Counted from the stretch's first letter, positions 16,164-25,370 are shown. The stretch: DNA of 48,134 bases from an uncultured Treponema sp. (GCA_938045195.1 CALINC010000021.1:1-48134), one strand, 5' to 3'. A program made the numbers and translations. The notes: a model not told the origin generated them from the sequence alone.

Positions 16164-17279
16164 TTACTCTTCCCAATCGGTTAATTTTATATCATCGGCA
16201 TTATAGGCTTCCGCATCTTGCGCTTCTGCTTCTTTAATTTCGTCTTCTTTAAACATACCGGAAATAAATTCATTTGAATCTTCCGAGGCAATATTATACA
16301 CGAATGACAAAATTACGTTTTTCATTTTTTGGTCTAAAAATTCGCATTGAAAATGAACGCGGGATTTATTTGTGGACTGGTCATATATAAAACGCACAAT
16401 TTTTCCGCACATAACAATAGGGACGTCTTTTATCTTAAATTGAAGTTTAAGGCGCACACCGCGTGCGGCTTTTCCCCGTACAAAAATCATAGCACCGTCT
16501 TCCGAAATATCTTTCAACATACATTTAACGCCGCCTGAAGTTTCATACGCCGAGTTATACGGCTCGGTTTCGCGCATGGGAAATATAAGTGCTTGAAAAT
16601 CACAAGCGGCGCGTACGGATTTACGCTTTTGGGTTCTTACAATTTTATTTGAATGCTGAACTAAAAGCTCCATACGGTTTTCTCTTTTTTGTGAATTGAT
16701 GACGGTGGACTGAAAAATATATCCTGCATCTTTTTGGCGCCAAAAATAAATACGTACCGGTTTCCCCTGCCAAAAAATTTTTTCTGCACGCTCCGCAGAA
16801 GCATCGAAGAGGGCAAACACAAGAGAGTCTTTTTTATTGGCAACTACTTTTGCATAAACGGTATTTTCATTGGGGATGATAATAATGCAAATTTGCCCGT
16901 GATAAATTTCCCGAGTGGAGCTTAAACTTCTTCTTTTTTGAATTTGTTCCAGCTCTATTTTTGTTCTATAGGCATACAGTTTATTTAACAACTCTTGCAT
17001 TTTATCCGCGGATTGAATGTCAATGGGATTTTCAACTTGGCGGGAAATAAATTTTATACATTCGTCAAGGGCGGGTACAGACCAAAAAAGTTTGGTTTTA
17101 TTTTCAAGTCCGACATATATACCTGTCCGCCATAATAAAGACAAATCGGCAAATGAAAAGCCCTTATCTTTGCCCTCAGCAAAAAAATAAATAGGCTCTG
17201 AAACAGAGCGTCCCATCCTTGTAAAAGAAACGGCAACAAGAGAAAGTATAAGAATACCCAAAGTAATCATAATATACAT
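16164..17279 (-). CDS. membrane-anchored PilZ-domain protein (c-di-GMP receptor candidate)
   Basis: An N-terminal hydrophobic segment (MITLGILILSLVAVSF) is followed by a soluble region, then a YcgR-like beta domain (about 115-210). A C-terminal PilZ domain carries both c-di-GMP ligands: RKSVR (RxxxR, about 217-221) and DISEDG (D/NxSxxG, about 253-258). The tail is acidic (DEIKEAEAQDAEAYNADD). PilZ proteins bind c-di-GMP and in spirochaetes influence motility; the target here is unknown. The start is uncertain between 17279 and 17270, since neither ATG has a clear SD. It heads the minus-strand operon and is divergent from the CPBP gene only 32 bp away. Confidence 0.88.
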   Translation of the reverse strand: MYIMITLGILILSLVAVSFTRMGRSVSEPIYFFAEGKDKGFSFADLSLLWRTGIYVGLENKTKLFWSVPALDECIKFISRQVENPIDIQSADKMQELLNKLYAYRTKIELEQIQKRRSLSSTREIYHGQICIIIIPNENTVYAKVVANKKDSLVFALFDASAERAEKIFWQGKPVRIYFWRQKDAGYIFQSTVINSQKRENRMELLVQHSNKIVRTQKRKSVRAACDFQALIFPMRETEPYNSAYETSGGVKCMLKDISEDGAMIFVRGKAARGVRLKLQFKIKDVPIVMCGKIVRFIYDQSTNKSRVHFQCEFLDQKMKNVILSFVYNIASEDSNEFISGMFKEDEIKEAEAQDAEAYNADDIKLTDWEE

Positions 17280-17295
17280 AAAGCAATGTTTATGT

Positions 17296-17301
17296 TATAA
17301 T
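17296..17301 (+). promoter_or_regulatory. -10 box of the CPBP gene in a very short divergent gap
   Basis: TATAAT lies 10 nt before the plus-strand ATG. The 32-bp gap must hold promoters in both directions, so -10 elements probably overlap and the two genes may compete for polymerase. I see no good -35. Confidence 0.4.
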
Positions 17302-17311
17302 AGCACAAATT

Positions 17312-17776
17312 ATGAATTATGATAAGAAGATGATAATACATTTTGCGGAATTTATTGTTGTTTTTATAATTTTTATTCTTCCGCCGATGTTATGCACTGA
17401 GGCTCCTGCACTTCCTGCAAAACCGGAAAGCCTACCGCAGTATTTTTTTCTTATAGTAAAAGTTATTCTTTTTGCCGCCTATGAAGAAGCTCTCTACAGG
17501 CTTTATCTGCCGTTTCGGTTAAAAACCTTACTTAAAAAATCCGCAATAACGTCTTATTTTTTTATTACCGAATTTATGCCTGCCGTTTTTTTTGCATGTG
17601 CACATCTTTATTTGGGTACGGCAAATGCGGTATACGCGTTTGCCGCAGGCGGATTTTTCAGAGTAGTCTATGTTTTTTTTAAAACCAAATACGGTATATG
17701 GGCAGCATTCTGCCTTATTGTTTTTATACATACCGTACACAATCTTATTTCAATTTTTATAAGGTATCAACCGTAA
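17312..17776 (+). CDS. CPBP-family intramembrane metalloprotease
   Basis: A small membrane protein (154 residues, about four helices) carries the three CPBP (Abi/CAAX protease) motifs. Motif 1 is EEALYR (Glu58, Glu59, Arg63). Motif 2 is FFACAH (His98). Motif 3 is near the C terminus in HTVHN. These residues bind the catalytic metal in Rce1-like proteases. Bacterial members process or sequester membrane peptides, often bacteriocin-related, but nothing nearby names a substrate. It is shorter than typical members (200-300), with only the core. A stem-loop terminator follows. Confidence 0.82.
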   Translation: MNYDKKMIIHFAEFIVVFIIFILPPMLCTEAPALPAKPESLPQYFFLIVKVILFAAYEEALYRLYLPFRLKTLLKKSAITSYFFITEFMPAVFFACAHLYLGTANAVYAFAAGGFFRVVYVFFKTKYGIWAAFCLIVFIHTVHNLISIFIRYQP

Positions 17777-17798
17777 TTTTGACTGCAAAATATACGGT

Positions 17799-17835
17799 AA
17801 CCATAGTTCTTTTTTCGGAACTTTGGTTCTTTTTA
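17799..17835 (+). terminator. Rho-independent terminator of the CPBP gene
   Basis: AACCATAGTTC (17799-17809) pairs with GAACTTTGGTT (17818-17828) with one mismatch, followed by a T-rich tract. It separates the CPBP gene from the cyclase gene. Confidence 0.65.
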
Positions 17836-17921
17836 TAAAATTGCATAGTTTTTACCGTTAATTTATGATATACTACGCTCTACTTATGTTTAAAAACGTA
17901 TCGAAGCTATTGGAGGGTTAT

Positions 17922-20900
17922 ATGTCCAAGAAATTTTTTTTGATTTTCTGCTTAATGCTATGCTTTATCCCATTAACTGCAGATATCTCATTTAATAATC
18001 TTGCAAGTTATGTACAAACCTTTTGGTCGGACACAAACGGACTGCCCTCAAATAGAATTTTAGATATTCTCCAAGATGAAAAGGGGTATATTTGGCTTGC
18101 TTCTTATGACGGTCTGATAAGATTTGACGGCAATGATTTTACCGAGTTGACTAAAGAAAAACACGGCTTTACCGGCTTATCTCCCAGAGTACTCTGTGAA
18201 GATGTAGACGGAACGCTTTGGGTAGGCACAAATTCCAGCGGCTTATATTCCTATAAAAATAAAAAATTCAAAGAGTACGGGCTTGAAGAAGGTTTACCAA
18301 ATTTATCCATCAGGGCAATAAAATTCGATAGAGATAATACTTTATGGGTAGGCACCGCAGACGGACTGGTAAAGATGGATAAATCGGGGCGGTTTGTTCC
18401 TGTTTTGCATGAAGATAAAAGTCTGGGAATTATTTCGTTTGTACAGCCCTTAAAAGATATGCTGCTTATCGGTTCCAATCTAAAAGGAATAACAACTATC
18501 CAAAACGAAAAAATAATAAAACTTCCGTATTTGGAGCCAATACAGGAATATACATTTTCATGTGCTTATTCGGATATTGACGGTTCTGTTTGGTTCGGTA
18601 CAAAAGACGGAAAAATATTTAATTTAAGAGAAGAAAAAATTACCGAATTTACCGGCACCGGTTATTTAAACGGGGCAAGTATAAATAAGTTTTTGCGTGT
18701 AACAAACGGAACAATGTATGTTGCCACAAATAAAGGAATTATTACCCTAACTATAAATGAAACCGATATTTTTTCGGAAGAAAACGGCTTACCCAACAAT
18801 ATTGTTTCAAGTTTATGCCTTGATATTGAAGAAAATTTATGGGTTGGGATGGAACACGGAGGTGTCGGCAAATTCAGTAAAGGAAGATTTTTAGACCTTA
18901 CCAGTACAAAATCTTTACCGCCGGCGGCATCAAATTCGGTTCTTGAAGATTCCGATAAAAATATATGGATAGCAAAAGATGACGGATTAAACTGCCTAAA
19001 AAACGACACCCTGTCGGAAGAAAGGAGCAGACACATTGATACAATCGTTTCTTTCCTTAATACGGTACGCATACGGCAAATAAGAGAAGAAGCCGACGGT
19101 ACATTATTTTTTTCGACATATTCCAATAAAGGACTCGTTATTTTTCATAAAGACGGAACAATTACGGGGCTTACTACAGAAGACGGCTTGCCCAATAACC
19201 GTGTACGCTTTTCGTACCGCGGTAAGGATAATCTTCTTTGGATTGGAACAACAGCAGGTCCCGCTGTTTATCTAAACGGAAAAATTACAAATTTTACCGA
19301 AAAAGACGGTCTCCCGAATTTATTCATTCTTTGTGCGGTACAAAGCAGTGATGGTAATGTATGGCTGGGAACCGATGGAGGCGGAGCTGTCAAACTTGCG
19401 GTAACTGCAATAGACAATGACAGTCCTAAAATAAAAACCGAAAATGTTTTTACAAAAGCGGATGGGTTAAAAGGAAATATAGTATTCCGTATTGTGGAAG
19501 ATAAATACGGAAATATTTGGTTTTGTACAAGCGAAGGTTTGACTCTTTATAAAAACGGAGAATTTTATTCTGCTGATGCCGCTCTAGGGGCTTCCGGCGA
19601 AAGCACCTTTAATATCTTGCCCGATGAGTTGGATAATGTATGGATAGTAACCCCCAAAGAACTGCTTTTAGTTAAAACGGAAGCCCTTGTTCTTGCCGCT
19701 TTAAATGGGCAACCGGCAGAAAATTTAGTACGCTATAATAGGCTCGACGGACTTACCGGGCAGTTAACCGCCAATGCGTGGGGGCATGTAACTAAAGACA
19801 ATAAGTTATTTGTTCCCACCTTAAAAGGCGTTGCCGTATGCGACCCGACATATTATGTTTCAAATAAACACGTTCCGCCTGTGGTAATAGAAAATTATAT
19901 TTTAGATGATGAAAGTTTTGATGTAACCGATGAAAAAATTACGGTAAGTCCTTCAACAAAACGTATTATGTTTAAATTTACCGCTCTTAGTTTTACCATT
20001 CCTCAGAGGGTTTATTTTGAATATAAATTAGAGGGATACGATACTGAATGGCGTTCTTGCGGTACCACCCGTGAAATTGCCTATACAAACTTAAATCCGG
20101 GTAAGTACGTATTTAAGGTGCGTGCAACGAATAATGACGGAATTGTAAACAAAGACGGCTCAGAGTTCGAATTTTATAAACGCCCTTTTTTTCATCAAAC
20201 CGTTTGGTTTTATCTTATACTGATTATAGTTTTATCGGGCGGGATTATGTTTGCGGTACAATTACGAATTAAAAATTTACAGCGCAGAGCTGATGAACTG
20301 GATAGAAAAGTAAAAGAGAAAACACAAGAACTTGCCGATGAAAAAGAAAAGAGCGATAAATTATTAAAGAATACACTCCCCTTGTCGATTATTGATGAAC
20401 TTATAAAAACCGGAAAATCAAAACCGAAACTTTATCCTGCCGTAAGTGTTTTATTTGCCGATATTGTAAGTTTTACGGAGTGGTCGGGAAATAATTCTCC
20501 CGAAACCGTTATTGCCGAATTAAATAGAATGTTTACCCATTTTGATAACATTATGGATTCTTTAGGATGCGAAAGAATTAAAACATTGGGGGACGGTTAT
20601 CTTGCCTGCTGCGGATTGAGCGGTGAAAAAGATCATGCCGAAAAGCTTGTTACTGCGGCAGTTCAAATGTTATCTGCCGTTAAAGAACTTAATAGTGAAA
20701 GCAATCAAAAATTTAAAATAAAGATAGGCATAGATTCCGGAGAAATGACAGGCGGTATTGTAGGAGAACGAAAATATATATTTGATATTTTCGGAGATGT
20801 TGTAAATACAACGTTCAGGCTTGAAGCTGTAACAATCCCGATGGCATGTACGGTTTCGGAAAAAACAGCAGCACTTATAAGCGGAAAATATTCATTATAT

Positions 20901-21152
20901 AAACGGCCAAGCAGAAATTTAAAAGGGAAAGGTGTTGTTACAAGTTATTATGTACTCTATAATAATAACAATTCTACATGTACCTATTCCCAAATAAAAA
21001 AATTGTACGAAAGTCTTTTGGAAAATTTTAAAAAGAAAAATTATGCGGAAAGTAAAAAGATAATTGCCTGCTTAGATAAAAGCATTTTGGAACCTGAGAT
21101 GTTGAGAGATATTGACAGCATAGAGCAATATATAAATAGTATGAAGATATAA
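17922..21152 (+). CDS. beta-propeller sensor fused to a class III adenylate cyclase
   Basis: The product is 1076 residues from the ATG at 17922 (SD GGAGG); an upstream in-frame ATG at 17865 lacks an SD. A signal peptide is followed by many two-component-type propeller repeats with the hallmarks GLPSNRILDILQDEKGYIWLA and (I/L)W(V/I)GT (about 30-640). Then come a Y_Y_Y immunoglobulin-like domain ending FKVRATNNDG (about 665-750), one transmembrane helix (about 760-782), a coiled coil and a cyclase domain (about 835-1005). Metal-binding aspartates are in FADIVSFT (about 847) and LGDGY. Substrate residues Lys (RIKTLGDGY) and Asp (FDIFGDVVN) favour ATP, and VNTTFRLE keeps Asn and Arg. It likely turns an extracytoplasmic signal into cAMP. 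Confidence 0.92.
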   Translation: MSKKFFLIFCLMLCFIPLTADISFNNLASYVQTFWSDTNGLPSNRILDILQDEKGYIWLASYDGLIRFDGNDFTELTKEKHGFTGLSPRVLCEDVDGTLWVGTNSSGLYSYKNKKFKEYGLEEGLPNLSIRAIKFDRDNTLWVGTADGLVKMDKSGRFVPVLHEDKSLGIISFVQPLKDMLLIGSNLKGITTIQNEKIIKLPYLEPIQEYTFSCAYSDIDGSVWFGTKDGKIFNLREEKITEFTGTGYLNGASINKFLRVTNGTMYVATNKGIITLTINETDIFSEENGLPNNIVSSLCLDIEENLWVGMEHGGVGKFSKGRFLDLTSTKSLPPAASNSVLEDSDKNIWIAKDDGLNCLKNDTLSEERSRHIDTIVSFLNTVRIRQIREEADGTLFFSTYSNKGLVIFHKDGTITGLTTEDGLPNNRVRFSYRGKDNLLWIGTTAGPAVYLNGKITNFTEKDGLPNLFILCAVQSSDGNVWLGTDGGGAVKLAVTAIDNDSPKIKTENVFTKADGLKGNIVFRIVEDKYGNIWFCTSEGLTLYKNGEFYSADAALGASGESTFNILPDELDNVWIVTPKELLLVKTEALVLAALNGQPAENLVRYNRLDGLTGQLTANAWGHVTKDNKLFVPTLKGVAVCDPTYYVSNKHVPPVVIENYILDDESFDVTDEKITVSPSTKRIMFKFTALSFTIPQRVYFEYKLEGYDTEWRSCGTTREIAYTNLNPGKYVFKVRATNNDGIVNKDGSEFEFYKRPFFHQTVWFYLILIIVLSGGIMFAVQLRIKNLQRRADELDRKVKEKTQELADEKEKSDKLLKNTLPLSIIDELIKTGKSKPKLYPAVSVLFADIVSFTEWSGNNSPETVIAELNRMFTHFDNIMDSLGCERIKTLGDGYLACCGLSGEKDHAEKLVTAAVQMLSAVKELNSESNQKFKIKIGIDSGEMTGGIVGERKYIFDIFGDVVNTTFRLEAVTIPMACTVSEKTAALISGKYSLYKRPSRNLKGKGVVTSYYVLYNNNNSTCTYSQIKKLYESLLENFKKKNYAESKKIIACLDKSILEPEMLRDIDSIEQYINSMKI

Positions 21153-21192
21153 GGCATCGGCAAAAAATATAACAAAGTTTTTTGTAGATGCC
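21153..21192. terminator. bidirectional terminator between convergent genes
   Basis: GGCATC (21153-21158) pairs with GATGCC (21187-21192), and CAAAAAA with TTTTTTG inside. The A and T runs could serve either strand, ending the cyclase gene (+) and the 23435-21198 TPR gene (-). Confidence 0.6.
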
Positions 21193-21197
21193 CATAA

Positions 21198-23435
21198 TTA
21201 TCTCGCCTCGATTTTTCTGTTCGTCTGTTTATATAAGTTTGCCAAATCGGCTGACAGCTCTTCGGTGTTGCCTATTTCATCAATGGCATTCCGCAATGTA
21301 ATTTCAGCCCGTGCATAGTCTCCTTTTTGTACGGCAACTACGGCAATCAGTCTGTAAATCCGTTCGGATGGTTTTATGTCCAGTGCTTTTACCAAAAGGT
21401 CGTCCGCCTCATTTAAAAAACCTATTTGCAAGGAGTTTTCCGCCTTGTCGGTTAAAATTTCTGCATCAGCGGGTTTTAATTTAAGTGCTTTTTGATACCA
21501 AATTTCAGCTTCCTCATATTCTCCGTTAAAGAATAAGGCATTTGCATAAATGTGGAATCCCTCAGCCCTATTACGTTCCACAGCAAGGTCGGCAGTACCG
21601 GCTTCAACGTCAAAAAGATGGGCGTATTCTTTTAGTCTTCCCTGCATTCTCACCGCTTCGATGTAGTTTTCTAAGATGACGATTTCATCGGGAAGAATTG
21701 CGCGGGCTTTTTCTAAAGCGGCTTGTGCTGCAGGATAATTTTCTTTATCAAGAGCACACAAACCCTTTAAATTATACACCCAGCCGTTGTCTCCGTCAAG
21801 TCTTTCTGCTTCGGCTAATACGGAAGAACAATCGTCTCCGCTGAGATACAGTGCTTCGGCAAGGCGGAAAGCATAAAGCCCTGAGTTAGGTTCAAGTTTT
21901 AAGGCTTTTTTAAAAGCCTTGATTGCCTCATCGGGGTTATATGTTCCTAGTTTTTCCGACTGTAGTAAAAGTCCGTATAAATACCAAACCGTAGAATCTT
22001 TTGTTTTAGCCTTGCACAATTTTTGAAAATTATTCAGTGCTTCTTTAAAATTTTCTATTGCATAATAAAACTTTCCCGCTAGTGCCCATGTTTCTTCTCT
22101 ATTTGGAGCGAGCCGCTCAAGAGCATTGATTACGTCTGCCATATCTTTATATTCTTCCGAAGCTAAAAATAAATTTCCTGCTTTTATATAGGAATCCGCC
22201 GCCTCCTCAGTTTTTCCTGCACGGGCAAATTCATTTCCCTCATTATATTTTAGGATTCCTTGAGCGGGAGCAAGTTTAAAGGCTTCGGCATACATCTGAG
22301 CGGCTTCTTCATGTTTTTCTTCTTTGCTCAACAAATGCCCCTTTAGTGTGCAAAGTAAAACCGAAGTTTTTAATTGCGCTTTAGGAATTTTTTTAAAGAG
22401 TGCTTTTAGTTTTTTTGTTTCATTTACATTATAATATACGCTTGCCAGTTCTTGTAATACGTCAAAGTTTTCAGGCTCAATATCCAAGGCTTTTTGAAAC
22501 TCAATTTCGGCTTCTTCAATTAAATGCTGTGCAAAATAAATTCTTCCCGCCAAGATATGATCTTGCAGAACAGGGCTGCGCAATTTCCATGCTTGCTTAA
22601 TTTGATAAATTGCTGCAACATATTGATTCATTGCATAATAGGTAAGGGCTAAATTTATGCAGCTTTCAGCGGAAATTGTTTCAGGATCGTTTGCAGAAGA
22701 ATACGCCGATTCGACAAGTTCCGGCACTGAAATTATTTTTAATTTATTTAAATTAAATTTTACAAAAGGATAGTCCTCCCAGTTTTGTCCTGCAAAGGCA
22801 ATTTTTCCCGCTGCCTGCACAATATCGGAATCAAAACGTCCGAACCAAGTATTATTTATTAAGGCCGTAATACTCGTCCCCATGCAAATAATTTTTATTT
22901 TAAACACCGGAGTTGATGTTTCGCAAAGAGGCTTTGTCCAGCCTAGTATCGGCATAGGGGTGCTGTTTACTACTGCATCGAGACGTACCCAGCCCTTATC
23001 CGAAACAAGCAAAGCGTAAAAAGCTTTGTCGCTTATGTGCCGAAACAAAAAGCCCGCTGCACAGCTTCCGGCATTTTCGTTTGTTTCGTTTGTATTAAAT
23101 GCAGGTAATTCAATTTCAGCATCAAGTGCAAAATCTTTATACCGGAATATATTATTTACAACCCAAGCATAAAGATGTTTACGTTTTAATTCGAGAGAAA
23201 AAACTTTTTCTTGTGCATTATTTTGTGAAAAATAAGCCTCGTAGCCGTCGCCTTTTTCTTCTTTAAACCTGATGCTTTCGGATTGTGATGTTTGTTCTTT
23301 TTTAAATAAAGAAAAATCCGCCTCCCAAATTTCTTCTTTAACTTCTTCGGTATCTAGGGGTTGCGGTTTTTTTGCTTCTTTTCGTTTTTGAATTTGGTGT
23401 TTTAAATAATCGAAATATAATTTTAATCTTCCCAT
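21198..23435 (-). CDS. large TPR protein with an N-terminal concanavalin-like domain
   Basis: The product is 745 residues. The basic, charged N terminus (about 1-60) has no signal peptide. Residues about 60-235 form a beta-rich domain (FRYKDFALDAEIELPAF, GFLFRHISDKAFYALLV, GWVRLDAVV, ITALINNTWFGRF). This resembles the LamG/DUF1080 jelly-roll used for sugar or protein binding. From about 250 on there are about a dozen TPR units (ALDIEPENFDVLQELASVYY, KALKLEPNSGLYAFRLAEALY, KALKLKPADAEILTDKAENSL). TPR arrays are protein-binding scaffolds. Spirochaete flagellar collar proteins are TPR proteins of this size, but I cannot assign this one to them. It is divergent from another TPR gene. Confidence 0.8.
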   Translation of the reverse strand: MGRLKLYFDYLKHQIQKRKEAKKPQPLDTEEVKEEIWEADFSLFKKEQTSQSESIRFKEEKGDGYEAYFSQNNAQEKVFSLELKRKHLYAWVVNNIFRYKDFALDAEIELPAFNTNETNENAGSCAAGFLFRHISDKAFYALLVSDKGWVRLDAVVNSTPMPILGWTKPLCETSTPVFKIKIICMGTSITALINNTWFGRFDSDIVQAAGKIAFAGQNWEDYPFVKFNLNKLKIISVPELVESAYSSANDPETISAESCINLALTYYAMNQYVAAIYQIKQAWKLRSPVLQDHILAGRIYFAQHLIEEAEIEFQKALDIEPENFDVLQELASVYYNVNETKKLKALFKKIPKAQLKTSVLLCTLKGHLLSKEEKHEEAAQMYAEAFKLAPAQGILKYNEGNEFARAGKTEEAADSYIKAGNLFLASEEYKDMADVINALERLAPNREETWALAGKFYYAIENFKEALNNFQKLCKAKTKDSTVWYLYGLLLQSEKLGTYNPDEAIKAFKKALKLEPNSGLYAFRLAEALYLSGDDCSSVLAEAERLDGDNGWVYNLKGLCALDKENYPAAQAALEKARAILPDEIVILENYIEAVRMQGRLKEYAHLFDVEAGTADLAVERNRAEGFHIYANALFFNGEYEEAEIWYQKALKLKPADAEILTDKAENSLQIGFLNEADDLLVKALDIKPSERIYRLIAVVAVQKGDYARAEITLRNAIDEIGNTEELSADLANLYKQTNRKIEAR

Positions 23436-23509
23436 AAAGAAAACCTTACACTAAAAAAAATGTTTAGTCTACTGCACCGTATAAGCACATATTGTCCCTC
23501 GCCGCTCCA

Positions 23510-23538
23510 TTGACATATTTTAAAATAAACTGCATAAT
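23510..23538 (+). promoter_or_regulatory. promoter of the 23545 TPR gene, giving a leaderless mRNA
   Basis: TTGACA (23510-23515), 17-bp spacer, CATAAT (23533-23538) preceded by TG (extended -10). The ATG is only 7 nt past the -10 box, exactly where transcription should start, and there is no SD. Confidence 0.75.
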
Positions 23539-23544
23539 AGAAAA

Positions 23545-24882
23545 ATGTCAACTATTATTATATCTATTTTTATTATTGTTGTTGTTTTGGGTCTCGTTTA
23601 TTTTATAGCTTCAAAATCTTCCGGTAAAAAAAATAATGGAGGTAAAAACATAAAGGGTAGAGCGGCTTTAATGAAAGACGCAGCTAGACGCTTAAATCAG
23701 AATCCGAAAGATATTCAAGGGCTTTTAATAATGGGAGATATTCATTATCAAGGGCAGGATTGGGAAAAAGCTTATGCCGCTTATTCCGTATTAATTGACC
23801 ATATCAAATCGCTTGAATCCGATAAACAATTCGATATTCCTTTACGATACGGAATTTGTGCTTTAAAAACAAACAGGATGCCTGAAGCGAAGAAAGGTCT
23901 TCTTCTTGCCGAAACTAGAAATCCAAGGCATTTTGATGTTAATTATACCTTAGGTTATGTTTACTACATGGAAAAAGATTATGAGCGGGCGCTTCCTTAT
24001 TTAAAAAAAGCCTTAGTTGCTCAACCTGATAACTTCTTGGCAACAAAATATACGGGCTATACTTTTCAAAAATTACATAAATATAATGAAGCACTGCCGC
24101 CTTTAAAAAAAGCATTGGATGTAAAACCCGATGATAAAGAAGTTTTATTTGCAATGGGAGAATGTTTTTATGACGGAGGCGCGGATGATAAATGTTTAAA
24201 GCTGTTAAACCATTTACGCGTAGACCCCGTATTTGGTCCCAGAGCCGCCCTATATACGGGAATGATTAGAACAAAAACAAATCAACTTGACCGAGCTATT
24301 GAGGATTTTCAAATAGGTTTAAAACATCAAAATATTCCTATGGAGACATCAAATGAGTTAAAATATAGATTAGCCCAAGTCTTTATTAAGACACAGGATA
24401 TTGGTAAAGCTATTCATTTGTTAAAAGAAATTCAGACAACAAATCCGGGATATAAAGATGTTGCGACTTTGATTATGCGGTACCAAGAACTTAACCAAAA
24501 TAGAAATCTACAAACATATTTAATGTCGGGGCAGAGTGAATTTGTCGGTTTATGCCGAAAAATTGTTGCGCGGTTTTATCCGAAAGCTAGAGTGAAAATT
24601 GTGGATATTTCCGTATTGGCTTCATACACCGATATTGTTGCCGAAATAGATACTTCTCGATTTTCCGACACAGTTATTTTCAGATTTTTCCGTTCGCAGG
24701 GGACGGTAGGAGAGCTGTTATTGCGTGAATTGCATGCCCGCCTACGGGAAGTAAAAGGCGGAACGGGTATTTGTATGAGTGCAGGAACTTTTACCGAAGA
24801 GGCATTGCGTTATGCGGAAGGAAGACCTTTAGACTTGTACGATAAAACAAAGCTTTCAACGGTTCTTAATTCGCTAAAATAA
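23545..24882 (+). CDS. membrane-anchored TPR protein with a C-terminal Mrr-like (inactive nuclease fold) domain
   Basis: The product is 445 residues: one N-terminal transmembrane helix (about 3-23), a basic stretch, then TPR units (DVNYTLGYVYYMEKDYERALPYL, ALDVKPDDKEVLFAMGECFY) to about 320. The last 110 residues look like a restriction-endonuclease-fold domain of the Mrr type: FVGLCRKIVARFYP, YTDIVAEID, GTGICMSAGTFTEEALRYAEGR, LDLYDKTKLSTVL. Mrr enzymes need a QxK motif after the first acidic residue. Here the matching strand reads VIFRFFRS, so nuclease activity is unlikely and the domain may bind DNA or protein. No SD; a strong promoter abuts the ATG. Confidence 0.8.
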   Translation: MSTIIISIFIIVVVLGLVYFIASKSSGKKNNGGKNIKGRAALMKDAARRLNQNPKDIQGLLIMGDIHYQGQDWEKAYAAYSVLIDHIKSLESDKQFDIPLRYGICALKTNRMPEAKKGLLLAETRNPRHFDVNYTLGYVYYMEKDYERALPYLKKALVAQPDNFLATKYTGYTFQKLHKYNEALPPLKKALDVKPDDKEVLFAMGECFYDGGADDKCLKLLNHLRVDPVFGPRAALYTGMIRTKTNQLDRAIEDFQIGLKHQNIPMETSNELKYRLAQVFIKTQDIGKAIHLLKEIQTTNPGYKDVATLIMRYQELNQNRNLQTYLMSGQSEFVGLCRKIVARFYPKARVKIVDISVLASYTDIVAEIDTSRFSDTVIFRFFRSQGTVGELLLRELHARLREVKGGTGICMSAGTFTEEALRYAEGRPLDLYDKTKLSTVLNSLK

Positions 24883-24961
24883 TCATTACGATACTCACAG
24901 GACGGATGCTCGGATATTTTCTGCGGTTAAAAAGGAAGTAATAATGGCGTGTATCCTGATG
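24883..24961. other. gap before the R2 repeat
   Basis: No gene, promoter or terminator is clear in these bases. Confidence 0.4.
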
Positions 24962-25108
24962 TTTTATTCGTGCGGAGGGTTTAATACCCTGTTGCTGCGC
25001 AACGTACACTCTGCGTCGTAACAAAGGGTATTAAAGCCGACTGCACCCACCTTATGAGAACACACAGTGCGAAACGTTGAGCACTGTGCCCCGGCGCTTG
25101 CGTCGGGG
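24962..25108 (+). repeat. R2 repeat, copy 1, with GC-rich hairpins
   Basis: The first 56 bp (24962-25017) recur in inverted orientation at 27867-27922 with one mismatch. They contain GGGTTTAATACCC (24977-24989) and GTTGC-tgc-GCAAC (24991-25003). TTTAATACCCT (24980-24990) can alternatively pair over 11 bp with AGGGTATTAAA (25025-25035). Further hairpins follow: CACAGTGC/GCACTGTG (25063-25088) and CCCCGGCGC/GCGTCGGGG (25089-25108). Open frames here are by-products of the palindromes. The copy points toward the oppF-like gene, as the inverted copy points toward its own downstream gene. Confidence 0.75.
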
Positions 25109-25370
25109 TATGTTGATTACGGATACGATTACCGATAAAAAAATTATTTTTTTGGAGGAACACCACTCCTGTTTTTCTTCTCAAATTAAATCTTTCTTTT
25201 CCGGCTGCTTAAAACCGGAAGTCCCTTGTTTTAATAACATGCCGACAGCAATGGTTAAGGTTGGTGTGTTAACGAGTTGATAGCCTATGCTTAGTAGGAA
25301 CTCTTTACCGAGCGGTATATGCTATGCTTGTGCCTACACAATACTTTCAAGTACATGCATAAAAAATTAC
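25109..25370. other. non-coding stretch upstream of the OppF-type gene
   Basis: About 260 bp without a credible gene. GGAG-GAACACCA-CTCC followed by TGTTTTT near 25155-25175 could be a weak plus-strand terminator. No remnant of a permease or a partner ATPase is recognisable. Confidence 0.4.

Noticed and set aside
24981..25280. two open frames across R2 copy 1
   Set aside because: They result from GC-rich palindromes that lack stops; no SD, and no domain.
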